Of a stretch of 33,465 nt of DNA, positions 24,726 to 33,465 are shown piece after piece. The translations under genes and the position numbers were made by a program. Every line of letters starts with the position of its first letter. The first letter of the stretch is position 1. Source of the DNA: an uncultured Saprospiraceae bacterium (GTDB lineage: Bacteria; Bacteroidota; Bacteroidia; Chitinophagales; Saprospiraceae); contig CALBWK010000107.1 of NCBI GenBank assembly GCA_937969415.1, positions 1 through 33,465 on the forward strand, in the 5' to 3' direction. The notes beneath the pieces are model-generated. The model was not told the origin of the DNA and did not search any database. It saw only the letters and a program-made list of their open reading frames with translations.

Positions 24726-24746
24726 AAGGCTAATGATTTTTAAAAT

Positions 24747-26456
24747 TTAGAAAGATGATGAAGCTGTAAAGTTGAATCCACTAAACGCTGGCTCCAGTCT
24801 ACAGATACCACCATTACAGACAATACCTTCTACTTGCTTGATGTAACTCAAAGAAAATCTGTTGGCTTTATACGTATAGTATATATCTATTCTCGGATAG
24901 TGTAAGGCTAACTTTTCTCCTGAATCTGGATCTGTTGGCGATAATTTTCCTGGTGTAATATTGTACATATCTGATACACCAAAGGACCAATGCGGTGCTA
25001 TAGAAAACTCTACTAGACCAAATAACCAATCTCCATAATCTTGCTTAAAGCCTGCCTTCTCGTCATCACCTATTGCTAAGAATTGGAACTCTGTACGGAT
25101 AGATTTTTTTCTAGACAACTTATAGAGGAAATCTACATACGGCGTTACTGTCTCTACTATCGGTACACCCGTCTTTTGCTCATAGACTTCTTGATTATAA
25201 TCTACGAGTTGGAGTCCTCCTTTGATCTGCCATTTTCTATTGTGCTTGTAGATAATTTCAGTATAAGTTTCTTGAAAGAGCTTGTTGCCATCAAGATCCG
25301 TGATGTAAGAAAAGTTGGCGGAGGTCGTTAGCTTTTTATTCCATCTGTACTTGACATCTGCCTGATACGCTTGCTCACTGAGTAACTGCGTCGCCGGAGA
25401 ATATCTTGCCGTCAACCTGTAGGTATTCTGCCTATTCATCGGCGGAATAAAATTGATAAGACCTTCTATCAATTGTAGATTAGGATCGACTCTAAATTCG
25501 AAATTTTCTGTGCGCTTAGCTTCTAAAGTTACACCAAGTCCATTGCCAGCATAACTCAGACTACCATAGTAAACGGATCCTGCTTCTCTGACCATTTTAC
25601 CTGGAGAAGTTGTCCCGTCTCTATTGGTTTTCAGAGCCAGTGGATCATTAAAGGCTTCTGCCGTTTTGATAGCTGCCTCTGTGTAGAAACTGATAGGACC
25701 AAAGGTGAGGGTATTGTAAAAACTACCCGAATAGGTATTATGCGTAGGCTTAAATCTATCTTCATCAAGATAGGTCTTGACGATGTCTACGATGCTGGCC
25801 ATCGTACCGTCATCTAGCGTCTTACCTATGAGGCCTATTCCAGGCGCTAACGTAAAGAGCTTAGAACCTTCTTTTTCAGAAGTCAGGTCAACATATCCCT
25901 CTAAGACAGCCCCACGCATATTGGGCTCATAGTTGGTAAATAGATTTCTCTGTTGTCCTGCAAAGACTCTTGCATTCCAGTTGTCATTAATCTTATAGGT
26001 GAGTCTGACCCCTTTGAGTGCATTATCTATTAATAAGGCTCTCTCTTCGTAAGCACGATAGATGATACCACTGCCTATCTGGTCATATATATAGCCGGCT
26101 CTTATATCAAACTTGTCTGTGGACTTGCCTATATGCCATCTACCTATACCATTGGCTGTATAAGACTGATTGGGGTTACGCAGATTAGAATTGTTAAATA
26201 CATCAAAGCGCACGCCGATATCAAAGCCGCTTCTCGTATATCCTAAGTCTAACCAAGACTGAGCTCCAAAGTGCTGATAATCATACTGTGGTATATCAAA
26301 AGCACCTATAAGGGAGTCCCTAATAAAGAAATTAGAACTATTCTGAAATCCTCCTGTGAAACTGCCTTTGTCTTGCTGTGCCTCCTGAGAAACAATTTGG
26401 GTACTGAAAAGAAGAAAAACAAGCGCTACCAGTATGGGATTGATCAATTTCATCAC
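24747..26456 (-). CDS. DUF6029-like outer-membrane beta-barrel protein
   Basis: A 569-residue protein with signal peptide LINPILVALVFLLFSTQIVSQ. The mature part is a long series of amphipathic strands (SWLDLGYTRSGFDIGVRFDV, DKFDIRAGYIYDQIGSGIIY, YQADVKYRWNKKLTTSANFS, WQIKGGLQLVDYN, RIDIYYTYKANRFSLSYIKQ) ending in aromatic SGFNFTASSSF, the usual final-strand signature for the outer membrane. IVCNGGICRLEPAFSG near the end places two cysteines four residues apart, which could form a disulfide. In Bacteroidota such DUF6029 proteins are often next to an Omp28 lipoprotein, as here (21 bases). Function is unknown; channel or receptor partner of the lipoprotein is an inference. Confidence 0.75.
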   Translation of the reverse strand: MMKLINPILVALVFLLFSTQIVSQEAQQDKGSFTGGFQNSSNFFIRDSLIGAFDIPQYDYQHFGAQSWLDLGYTRSGFDIGVRFDVFNNSNLRNPNQSYTANGIGRWHIGKSTDKFDIRAGYIYDQIGSGIIYRAYEERALLIDNALKGVRLTYKINDNWNARVFAGQQRNLFTNYEPNMRGAVLEGYVDLTSEKEGSKLFTLAPGIGLIGKTLDDGTMASIVDIVKTYLDEDRFKPTHNTYSGSFYNTLTFGPISFYTEAAIKTAEAFNDPLALKTNRDGTTSPGKMVREAGSVYYGSLSYAGNGLGVTLEAKRTENFEFRVDPNLQLIEGLINFIPPMNRQNTYRLTARYSPATQLLSEQAYQADVKYRWNKKLTTSANFSYITDLDGNKLFQETYTEIIYKHNRKWQIKGGLQLVDYNQEVYEQKTGVPIVETVTPYVDFLYKLSRKKSIRTEFQFLAIGDDEKAGFKQDYGDWLFGLVEFSIAPHWSFGVSDMYNITPGKLSPTDPDSGEKLALHYPRIDIYYTYKANRFSLSYIKQVEGIVCNGGICRLEPAFSGFNFTASSSF

Positions 26457-26679
26457 TATATATCTTTTGTAAGAGCCCTAAATATAGGGAGTAATAGCTA
26501 CAGCTAAGTGTAGGCAAAACGATATAACACTAATAATTATAAACAATGAGACCTCTATAGTTGTTTTGTGACATCCTGCTGCATAAGCCTATCTATTGGC
26601 CTTTTCAGGTCGAACTATAGCTATATTGGATCTAGGTAAATCTTATTTGTATAACTCCGACAATTGGGAGGCCAAAAGG

Positions 26680-27216
26680 CTATTCATCAGCTACCGCTCC
26701 GAACTCCATATCTATCCTTATGTCAATATTGGTTGTCGGCACACTGCGGAAGGTCAACTCTACCTCAAAAAGCAACATATTTCCATCAGAGATAAAATCC
26801 TTTATATCCGGAAGGGAGGCAAATAGATCTATTTCGTTCTTGGGGCCAAGTGGGATGGGGTCTATAAAGAAAACTTCTCGTGTAATGGTTGGATCATCAG
26901 GATCTACAACGTTAATCTCGATGACATTGATAAAATTGAGGTCGATAGCTGCAAATACGGGCCTAAATACAGCTCGCTGCGCCACCACACGATCTACAGA
27001 AGCATCAGCGATACCTCTCGAAGCCAATGAGATCTCATAAGGGAAAAGGACCTCTGTCGTCAATCCGAGTATCTCAAAAGTATTGGAGCCCGCAGGAATA
27101 ATCATATCTACTCGTGCAGGAATTTCAAAGAGAGTCTCTACTCTATTGCAAGAGACTAACAGCAATCCTGACAAGCATAAGAGCTTAAATGTGGCTAACG
27201 TGGAAAACAATTTCAT
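26680..27216 (-). CDS. Lipoprotein of unknown function
   Basis: A 178-residue protein. The signal LLCLSGLLLVSC puts the lipidated cysteine at residue 23. The mature part is beta-rich and acidic (RVDMIIPAGSNTFEILGLTT, INVIEINVVDPDDPTITREV, MLLFEVELTFRSVPTTNIDI), suggesting a beta-sandwich at the outer membrane. I do not recognise the family. It diverges from the GCS2-CBS gene (98 bases between starts) and lies 223 bases upstream of the DUF6029 gene on the same strand. No terminator or strong promoter was seen in that 223-base gap. Whether it belongs to the Omp28/DUF6029 operon is open. Confidence 0.7.
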   Translation of the reverse strand: MKLFSTLATFKLLCLSGLLLVSCNRVETLFEIPARVDMIIPAGSNTFEILGLTTEVLFPYEISLASRGIADASVDRVVAQRAVFRPVFAAIDLNFINVIEINVVDPDDPTITREVFFIDPIPLGPKNEIDLFASLPDIKDFISDGNMLLFEVELTFRSVPTTNIDIRIDMEFGAVADE

Positions 27217-27314
27217 AGTAGGAAAACGGATTTTTTAGTAAGTCTATTCAGTCAAAGCTGTAGAATCTTAAAACTAAATGATATTTTAATTATCCAAAAC
27301 AAACGAAATCAACT

Positions 27315-29243
27315 ATGGGAACGCAAAAAGTCAACCTCCTAGAAGATGTTTCAGATCGTCACAAGTTTATCAAAGCACTACTTACCGATGTCAGATCACT
27401 AGAATATATCTTAGAAAACGATTGGATAGAGAGTGGCATTACGCGATTTGGCGCAGAGGTCGAGATGGTCGTCGTTGACCGAGATACCCTTAAGCCCAAG
27501 AATATCGCTATGTCCATTATGGACCAGATGAAGCATCCCAAGTGGCTTGATGGTGAGTTGGCACAGTTCAATTTGGAGTTTAACCTACAACCAAGAGAGT
27601 TCAAGGGTGGCAACTTTTCTCTTATGGAAAAGGAAATACATACCTACCTAAAAAAACTAGAGACCACTCTCAAGAAGAATAATGCGACCTATGTCTTGAC
27701 AGGGATATTACCGACGCTGCAGAAATTTAATCTAGACATAGAAAATCTAACGCCGCGCAAGCGATACTTTGCTCTGATGGACGCCATCAAAAACCTTGGG
27801 CTAGGCAAAGACGTAGAGCTCAAGCTGTTTGGCATAGACAATCTCTATGTCAGACACGATACGCCGTTGCTAGAGGCTGCCAATACAAGCTTCCAAGTGC
27901 ACCTCCAGGTCGATGCCCCTAACTATGTACAGATGTATAACCTCGCCCAGATGCTGGCTGGGCCTTCTACCGCGGTCGCGGCCAACTCCCCGCTAATGTT
28001 CGGAAAGCGCCTGTGGCACGAAACCCGTATAGCCAATTTTGAACAGTCACTAGATACCCGTGTGACCAATAATCATATGCGGGAACAGAGTACACGTGTC
28101 TCCTTCGGTAAGTCTTGGATTAATGAATCGATACTAGAAATCTACAAAGAAGACATAGCAAGATTCAAAGTTCTACTTAGTTCAGAAATAGAAACCAATA
28201 GCTGGGAACAGATACAAAACGGCAAAGCACCAGACCTAGATGCCTTGCTTGTCCACAACTCAACAGTATATAGATGGAACCGCCCTCAGTATGGCATCAG
28301 TCCTAACGGCAAGCCCCATCTGCGGATAGAGAATCGTGTGATGCCTGCAGGGCCTTCTGTACCTGATATGGTCGCCAATGCGGTCTTCTGGCTAGGCGCT
28401 ATGAAAGGTATGGCATTGAGGTATGATGACATCAGAAAGGTCATCGACTATTCTGCTCTACGTGACAACTTCGGAAGATCAGCACGGGTAGGTCTCAGTG
28501 CCGAATACACATGGATAAAAGGTAAAAAGATCGGCGTAAGAGATCTCATCCTCAAGGAATTGATACCAGTAGCCAAAGAAGGATTAAAGTCTTGTAAAGT
28601 GAATAGCACCGACATCAACAACTACCTCGGGATCATCAAGGACAGAGTCAAAAAGAAAACTAATGGTGCCATATGGATGCTCGACTCCTACTCTCATCTC
28701 CTCAAACAAGATGTCTCTCAAGACGAAACCCTTTCTACACTTACCCACGCTATCATTATGAACCAAAGAGAAAATATTCCCGTCCATAAATGGAAAAAAG
28801 CTGACCTCAGTGATCTTAGAGAATACAAGCCTTTTGAACTGAAAGTAGCTGAATTTATGCAGACAGATCTTTTTACTTGCGAGCGCAATGACATCATACA
28901 GTTGGTTGGTGAGATGATGGATTGGAAAAAAATACGGTACGTTCCTGTAGAAGATTCTGAAGGTAACTTAGAAGGATTGGTGACAGCTAGACGCATCACC
29001 CGACACTTGCTCAGTCAAGCAGAGACTACGCAAAAGACAACAACTGTAGAAGATATTATGATCCATAAACCTAAAACCATCGATGCAGACGATAACATTA
29101 TGCAAGCCATGAAGCTGATGCGTAAGGCAGGTTGTGGCGCACTACCAGTTGTCAAAAAAAAACTGCTTGTGGGTATGATTACTGAGACAGATTTTCTAGA
29201 TATAACCAGTCGATTACTAGAGCGATTGCATATAGATGAATAA
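27315..29243 (+). CDS. Glutamate-cysteine ligase (GCS2)-like protein with C-terminal CBS pair
   Basis: A 642-residue cytoplasmic protein. Residues 25 to about 400 resemble the GCS2 branch of carboxylate-amine ligases: RFGAEVEMVVVDRD supplies the metal-binding acidic residues, LAQFNLEFNLQPREF the next conserved patch, and SFQVHLQVDAPNYVQ, LAGPSTAVAANSPLMFGKRL and RIENRVMPAGPSVPDMVANA follow in family order. After a helical linker, residues about 510-640 form two CBS motifs (VAEFMQTDLFTCERNDIIQL, VEDIMIHKPKTIDADDNIMQ, LPVVKKKLLVGMITETDFLD). CBS pairs bind adenosyl nucleotides and often regulate enzymes, so the ligase may be controlled by energy status. The actual substrates are not known; glutathione synthesis is not assumed. 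Confidence 0.8.
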   Translation: MGTQKVNLLEDVSDRHKFIKALLTDVRSLEYILENDWIESGITRFGAEVEMVVVDRDTLKPKNIAMSIMDQMKHPKWLDGELAQFNLEFNLQPREFKGGNFSLMEKEIHTYLKKLETTLKKNNATYVLTGILPTLQKFNLDIENLTPRKRYFALMDAIKNLGLGKDVELKLFGIDNLYVRHDTPLLEAANTSFQVHLQVDAPNYVQMYNLAQMLAGPSTAVAANSPLMFGKRLWHETRIANFEQSLDTRVTNNHMREQSTRVSFGKSWINESILEIYKEDIARFKVLLSSEIETNSWEQIQNGKAPDLDALLVHNSTVYRWNRPQYGISPNGKPHLRIENRVMPAGPSVPDMVANAVFWLGAMKGMALRYDDIRKVIDYSALRDNFGRSARVGLSAEYTWIKGKKIGVRDLILKELIPVAKEGLKSCKVNSTDINNYLGIIKDRVKKKTNGAIWMLDSYSHLLKQDVSQDETLSTLTHAIIMNQRENIPVHKWKKADLSDLREYKPFELKVAEFMQTDLFTCERNDIIQLVGEMMDWKKIRYVPVEDSEGNLEGLVTARRITRHLLSQAETTQKTTTVEDIMIHKPKTIDADDNIMQAMKLMRKAGCGALPVVKKKLLVGMITETDFLDITSRLLERLHIDE

Positions 29244-29308
29244 CCTAGATAATTCTCTACTTCAAGAATAAGAGCGCTCTATAATCTTTTCTATCCTCTC
29301 GGCAGACT

Positions 29309-31096
29309 TTAGCTATAAAGTTCTATACCACTGCTTAGAGGAAATGAGAACCTAAATTGTGCTCCATTCGGTTTATTGTCTTCTACCCATATTTTGCCCA
29401 TATAATTTTGGACTATTTTTTTGCAGATAGACAAACCTATACCGGTTCCGTCACTACTGTTCTGATTTAATCTCTTGAAGATTTGAAAAATTTGTTGCTT
29501 ATAGGGATCACTAATGCCTATTCCATTATCCGCCAAAGTAAAGACTTGATTATCACTGTCATTCTCTACTGTTATATTTAGAAACAAAGGTCTCTCCTCT
29601 GATTGAAACTTAATCGCATTACGAATAAGATTGTCCAGTAAAATCTCCAGATGAAAGCCACGAATATTGGCTTTTTCCACTCCAATAATTTGTAGGCTAT
29701 ATTGATCTGATTTCAGACCATTTGCTGTAAGGACACTTTCAACGACATCCTTGATCTCATAGGTATCATTCTCAGAATCTATGCTCTTGTCAAAGGAAAT
29801 ATATTGCATTAAGTCAGAGAGCATCAACGTTAGTTTCTTGGCACTAACAATTATGTAATCAAGATATTCCCTGCCTTGGGCATCTAGTATATCTTTATAT
29901 CTCATATTGACCAAGCCACTAAAATTGGATATTGTCGACAAGGGTGACTTTAAGTCGTGTGTTACGATATAGGCAAACTGTTGCAATTCTTCTTGTTGCA
30001 ATTTCATTATCCTATTCTTATTCTCTAACGACAGTATCTGCTCTTCTTTATTAACGAGCATCTTAGATATATCAATCTCTTTGTGTGCTGCGTATATTTT
30101 TTCGGTAATCACATTTTGTTCTTTGGACAGTGCCAAGGCGGATTGATAATCACCACTGTTTTCTAAATACTCTTGCTTTAAGGCTAACCAATTTTGCTTA
30201 TCAACAAGAAACTCGTGCTTATCACACAACTCTATAGCTTGGGCATACAAGGCATTGAATTCTTCAATTTTGTTTTCTTTCAAGAGTATCTTACCCTCTA
30301 GAAACAAGATGACAGAAAGTGATAAGTGCTGCTCAGTTTCAATACTAAAGGCCTTTCCGCTAGCAATGGATTCTCTAGCTTTCACATAATCCTTGCTCGC
30401 AAAATGAATTTGTGCTAGCTCATAATAACTATATGACTTAATATAATGCATACTCCACTTCTCCAGATTCTCTGTATGGGGAGTTAGTAGTTCATCATAT
30501 TTCTTCAAGGTATTGTCAAACATCTCGAGCGCTTGCTCTTTTTCTCCAAGATGCCCAAGGGCATTAGCGAGATTATGATGTAGAAAGAGAGTTATCCAAT
30601 TATTAGGGTCCTCAAGAGTTTTTATGCCTTCCCTCAGATATTGTGTAGCTTCAGCATATAGCTTCATACTGATGCAGTTACTCCCTGTATTATTCAAGAA
30701 AACTGGATTGAGGGCCTTTACATTCAACTTATATCCTTTCTTAGAATATTCAATTGCAGTCTCAAAATCATGCAGTGAGTTAGCATAGACATTTGACAAC
30801 TCACGATATATCTGTGCGAGTAATTCCTTATTGTGATAGAAGTTATTGTTCAAGGTTATATAAGCCCTATTCAAAGCATTGATAGACTTAAAAGCCTTAC
30901 TCCCGAGACGGTAACCCTTGCCGAGAAATATAAGTATCTCACATTCCGTTTCTAACTCACCTATTTTCTGTGCCTCATCAGCAAGATTAGCGGCATCTAT
31001 CAGAATTTCCTCAAGGGGTCTTGTCAAATCATTTCTAAGCTCGTTTAACCTCTCTAGTAGACGATTCTTTTCTTGCGTATGCGTAGACATTGTCAT
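29309..31096 (-). CDS. Soluble TPR-sensor histidine kinase
   Basis: A 595-residue protein without signal peptide or membrane segment. The first 330 residues are TPR repeats (AIEYSKKGYKLNVKALNPVF, TLFLHHNLANALGHLGEKEQ, SYYELAQIHFASKDYVKARE). A coiled coil (VNKEEQILSLENKNRIMKLQ) leads to a HisKA domain with the phospho-acceptor His380 in VTHDLKSPLSTISNFSG. The HATPase domain follows: LLDNLIRNAIKFQ (N box), LADNGIGISDP (G1), IFKRLNQNSSDGTGIGLSIC (F and G2). It ends soon after, with no receiver domain. No response regulator is adjacent, so it is an orphan kinase. A TAAATTTG promoter core lies just upstream. It is convergent with the GCS2-CBS gene. Confidence 0.9.
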   Translation of the reverse strand: MTMSTHTQEKNRLLERLNELRNDLTRPLEEILIDAANLADEAQKIGELETECEILIFLGKGYRLGSKAFKSINALNRAYITLNNNFYHNKELLAQIYRELSNVYANSLHDFETAIEYSKKGYKLNVKALNPVFLNNTGSNCISMKLYAEATQYLREGIKTLEDPNNWITLFLHHNLANALGHLGEKEQALEMFDNTLKKYDELLTPHTENLEKWSMHYIKSYSYYELAQIHFASKDYVKARESIASGKAFSIETEQHLSLSVILFLEGKILLKENKIEEFNALYAQAIELCDKHEFLVDKQNWLALKQEYLENSGDYQSALALSKEQNVITEKIYAAHKEIDISKMLVNKEEQILSLENKNRIMKLQQEELQQFAYIVTHDLKSPLSTISNFSGLVNMRYKDILDAQGREYLDYIIVSAKKLTLMLSDLMQYISFDKSIDSENDTYEIKDVVESVLTANGLKSDQYSLQIIGVEKANIRGFHLEILLDNLIRNAIKFQSEERPLFLNITVENDSDNQVFTLADNGIGISDPYKQQIFQIFKRLNQNSSDGTGIGLSICKKIVQNYMGKIWVEDNKPNGAQFRFSFPLSSGIELYS

Positions 31097-31104
31097 ATTG
31101 AATA

Positions 31105-31112
31105 CAAATTTA
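31105..31112 (-). promoter_or_regulatory. -7 element before the histidine kinase gene
   Basis: On the minus strand TAAATTTG fits TAnnTTTG, and a TTG lies 24 bases further upstream (31137-31139), a slightly long spacer. It ends 8 bases before the ATG at 31096; the second Met codon at 31090 may be used if the leader is that short. Confidence 0.35.
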
Positions 31113-31353
31113 TGATATATATGCCTTAAATAGCTGCAACATTCTACTCTTAGACAAATATCTGTAACAAACGGTTAATAAGATTAGATACAATCAAAGG
31201 AGTCCTTAATTCAGGGAGTAAATCGGTTCCTCTATTACCACAAACACCCTATCCAAAGAGTAGGCTATCTTGATCTGAAACAGCCTTACACTAAACCAAT
31301 GTATTGTCAGGATTAAGAGCCTGACAAGTGGTGCCGCAATCCACACGACTAAC

Positions 31354-31383
31354 AAAAAAAACCCAACCGATTTCTCAGCTGGG
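31354..31383 (-). terminator. Rho-independent terminator of the adhesin gene
   Basis: In minus-strand sense a 9-bp stem (31375-31383 with 31362-31370, two G-U pairs) is closed by a GAAA tetraloop and followed by eight T residues (31354-31361). It begins 28 bases after the adhesin stop. It sits in the 314-base gap 31097-31410, which otherwise holds only the kinase promoter region. Confidence 0.88.
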
Positions 31384-31410
31384 CTCTCTATTATTATTTT
31401 GTATCTGCTA

Positions 31411-33465
31411 TTATCTTCTGACCATCGTCACGGAACCTTTCTGCGATTGATCGCCGGCTCCATCTGTATAGGTGCACTGCCAGAGATAGACATCTTCCGC
31501 AAGAAATGAACCACCACGACTGTTCAGAGTACCTGACCATCTATTGTCGATGTTGTTAGATTCAAAAACCAACTTACCCCATCTATTATATACTTCCAGG
31601 CTGTAGTTAGCAAAATCTGGGCAACTACTTTCTGGACCAAAAGTATTATTGATACCTGCATCATTATCACTCTCAGGGAAAAAGATGTTAGGGAATTCTA
31701 AATCTGTAACACTTACATTAACTACTTCTGAGGTAACCTCTTGATCACAATTCGCTATCACAGTTACACTAAATTCTCCACCCATCTCGACATTGATAGT
31801 CGGTGTCGTTTCTCCTGTCGACCATTCATAACTTTGGACGACGTCGCCATCTCCAGCAATTGCAGTAAGTATCATTCCACAGTCTACATCAGGATCATCT
31901 TCTGATTGTATCGTTACAGTTGGTGGATCTAGATTTTCAAAGTCTGCTTGCAATACCTCTACAGAAGCTGTCGCTGTCTGGCCACAACCATCAACGAGCA
32001 TCACCGTATAAGTACCTGCTTCAGAAACAGAAAGTACTTGTCCTGCAAAATTGCCATTCCATGTGTAACTAGGTTCTGGCGTAAAATTGGAACCAACTGC
32101 AGTAAGATCGATAGCACAGGTCGCGTTACTTATCTCACCCTGCTCTAATGCAACTATGGGCTGCGGTACAGCTAAGGCTTCTGCTGGTATGTTGACAAAG
32201 GCGGAAGCAGTATTGCCACAGGCATCCGTCACCTCATAAGTATACGTCCCTGCTACTGTTATCAATAGGCGCATATCTGTCGACGTAAATCCGTTAGGAC
32301 CAGTCCACATAGCTGTAACTATAGGAAAGGTCACCCCATTCTGTTCTCCAGGGATACCCGTCGCTTCTATAAAGTAATCACAAGGGTCAAGGCCCAAGTC
32401 TGACACCTGTGCTGACGGTGAAGGTGTCACTAAATCAGCTGCCGTGACAACAAAATCTGCACTTAACTCTCTATCACAAGAATCTGTGCCGGTAACCGTA
32501 TATGTGCCTGGCTCTGTCACTGAGATCGTGGCTGTAGTCTCTCCACCAGGACCCCACTCAAATCCATTAACTGGAATAGTTGATCCTGTAATGCCATCTA
32601 CAAATGCAGCACCTAAGACGAGAGGACATCCGTCATCATTTGTAAGACCTACATCGTTTATCACTAAAGTGGATAGAGTCAACTCAAAGTCTTCAGGTGA
32701 CAAAATTATCGATGTCGTAGCCACATTGCCACAATCATCTGTTACAGTGACCTCGTACTGTACTGGACCACCATTGAGGTCTGCTTCAGTGATTTGAATA
32801 GATTCTTGATCTGAAATTACACCTCCATTAGCAGTCCAGGAGAAAGTCAGAGGACCTCTCCTTAACGGTTCCATTCCGGCTATCAACCTCAAAAATCCTG
32901 GCACAGGACAGAGATTACTATTATCAACTCCAATGGTTGCTACAGGCAAAGGAGGTGCTGTCCAAGACACAATAGCTTCTATACCACACCCATCAAGGAA
33001 TCGAGCAGCATAAGTTACACCAGGCGTATCCGGCACAACTATCGTTAAATCTGTAGAAAAAGGAGTGCCTGTCTGATCTATCCATTCAACAGAAGATATT
33101 TCACCCGTAGTATTTTGCACCGTCAATTGCCATTCTCTAGTATCACATAGATAATTTGGTTCTATAGCTCCTTGCGGCTCTGGGAACACCATAATATTGG
33201 TTGTATCACAAATGGTGTAGCACACTTGATCTAATACAGTTATGATTACAGTCAGTTGTTCGTCCTCTACTGGCTCCGGTCGGAAAACTCTTATCATAGC
33301 TGTCGTATCTCCAGTACTCCATAAATAAGACACCAACATTGTATCGACATCACTAAGCGAGGCATCAAAAAACGTATCCAATGGTACATTTGGACATACC
33401 ATAACATCTTCAAGTGACGCCATTGGTTGATCATAACCACTAAACGCCGTCTCTGTAAACTCTAC
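31411..33465 (-). CDS. Large secreted Ig/PKD-repeat adhesin with type 9 (CHU_C) sorting domain, C-terminal part
   Basis: The frame is open to the window edge; an ATG at 33423 is internal, because the sequence before it (VEFTETAFSGYDQP) continues as coding. About 685 residues are visible. They form roughly six Ig/PKD-like repeats of 85-95 residues, each with a pattern such as YEWSTGETTPTINV, GTYTVTGTDSCDRELSA or GTYTYEVTDACGNTASAF, and paired cysteines. The last 90 residues (FPNIFFPESDNDAGINNTFG, YSLEVYNRWGKLVFES, DVYLWQCTYTDGAGDQSQKG, VTMVRR) are the gliding-motility-associated C-terminal domain, the type B signal for type 9 secretion. The protein is therefore exported and surface-attached or released, probably as an adhesin. 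An intrinsic terminator follows. Confidence 0.92.
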   Translation of the reverse strand, partial: VEFTETAFSGYDQPMASLEDVMVCPNVPLDTFFDASLSDVDTMLVSYLWSTGDTTAMIRVFRPEPVEDEQLTVIITVLDQVCYTICDTTNIMVFPEPQGAIEPNYLCDTREWQLTVQNTTGEISSVEWIDQTGTPFSTDLTIVVPDTPGVTYAARFLDGCGIEAIVSWTAPPLPVATIGVDNSNLCPVPGFLRLIAGMEPLRRGPLTFSWTANGGVISDQESIQITEADLNGGPVQYEVTVTDDCGNVATTSIILSPEDFELTLSTLVINDVGLTNDDGCPLVLGAAFVDGITGSTIPVNGFEWGPGGETTATISVTEPGTYTVTGTDSCDRELSADFVVTAADLVTPSPSAQVSDLGLDPCDYFIEATGIPGEQNGVTFPIVTAMWTGPNGFTSTDMRLLITVAGTYTYEVTDACGNTASAFVNIPAEALAVPQPIVALEQGEISNATCAIDLTAVGSNFTPEPSYTWNGNFAGQVLSVSEAGTYTVMLVDGCGQTATASVEVLQADFENLDPPTVTIQSEDDPDVDCGMILTAIAGDGDVVQSYEWSTGETTPTINVEMGGEFSVTVIANCDQEVTSEVVNVSVTDLEFPNIFFPESDNDAGINNTFGPESSCPDFANYSLEVYNRWGKLVFESNNIDNRWSGTLNSRGGSFLAEDVYLWQCTYTDGAGDQSQKGSVTMVRR

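Noticed and set aside
29271-29280. AGAGCGCTCT palindrome between the convergent GCS2-CBS and kinase genes
   Set aside because: It has no loop and no T-run, so it is not a convincing terminator; too short to interpret.
1-33465. CRISPR arrays, tRNA or rRNA genes, transposases, phage genes
   Set aside because: Looked for on both strands; no regular spaced repeats, cloverleaf-like sequence, rRNA-like stretch or mobile-element protein motif was seen.

Overview
The window looks like chromosomal DNA from a Bacteroidota bacterium, most likely Saprospiria or a close relative (the class is an inference). The evidence is a type 9 secretion sorting domain of the gliding-motility (CHU_C) type, a fused MurF-alanine racemase, several copies of the Bacteroidota promoter core TAnnTTTG, many lipoproteins, SurA-like foldases in tandem, and an Omp28/DUF6029 pair. 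No phage, transposase, CRISPR array, rRNA or tRNA was recognised.

Layout. 1-323 holds the start of a secreted amidohydrolase (minus). 390-1144 is a HigBA-type toxin-antitoxin pair (minus), divergent from an RluF-like pseudouridine synthase (1248-1952). A gene-free stretch (1953-2274) carries a palindromic intergenic repeat. 2275-3875 has a VOC protein and a TIGR03862-like flavoprotein (minus). 4011-6977 is an accessory plus-strand block: two overlapping lipoprotein genes (TonB-C-like, then TPR), a membrane-anchored LuxR-type regulator without a normal start codon, and a small secreted protein. 7075-10791 is purD abutting murF-alr. 10935-15097 is a three-gene envelope foldase operon behind a good promoter. 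A second intergenic repeat lies at 15107-15297.

The minus-strand half continues with a MuiA/DUF4139 protein, a MidA-like methyltransferase with a helical tail, ribonuclease Y and pheT. Between rny and pheT, where zapA is commonly found in this phylum, there is no protein gene but about 370 bases with hairpins, a candidate ncRNA locus. Next come an outer-membrane barrel gene with a broken 5' end, the Omp28-like lipoprotein and its DUF6029 barrel, and a small lipoprotein. A plus-strand glutamate-cysteine-ligase-like protein fused to CBS domains (27315-29243) faces a soluble TPR histidine kinase. The window ends inside a large Ig/PKD-repeat adhesin exported by the type 9 system.

The common theme is the cell envelope: peptidoglycan precursors (MurF/Alr), outer-membrane protein folding (three SurA-like proteins), and several exported barrels, lipoproteins and an adhesin that would be clients of that machinery. 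I found no clear new multi-gene defence or biosynthetic system. The best leads are the rny-pheT intergenic RNA candidate, the start-less LuxR sensor with a dyad upstream, the GCS2-CBS and MidA-TPR fusions, and two intergenic repeat families.
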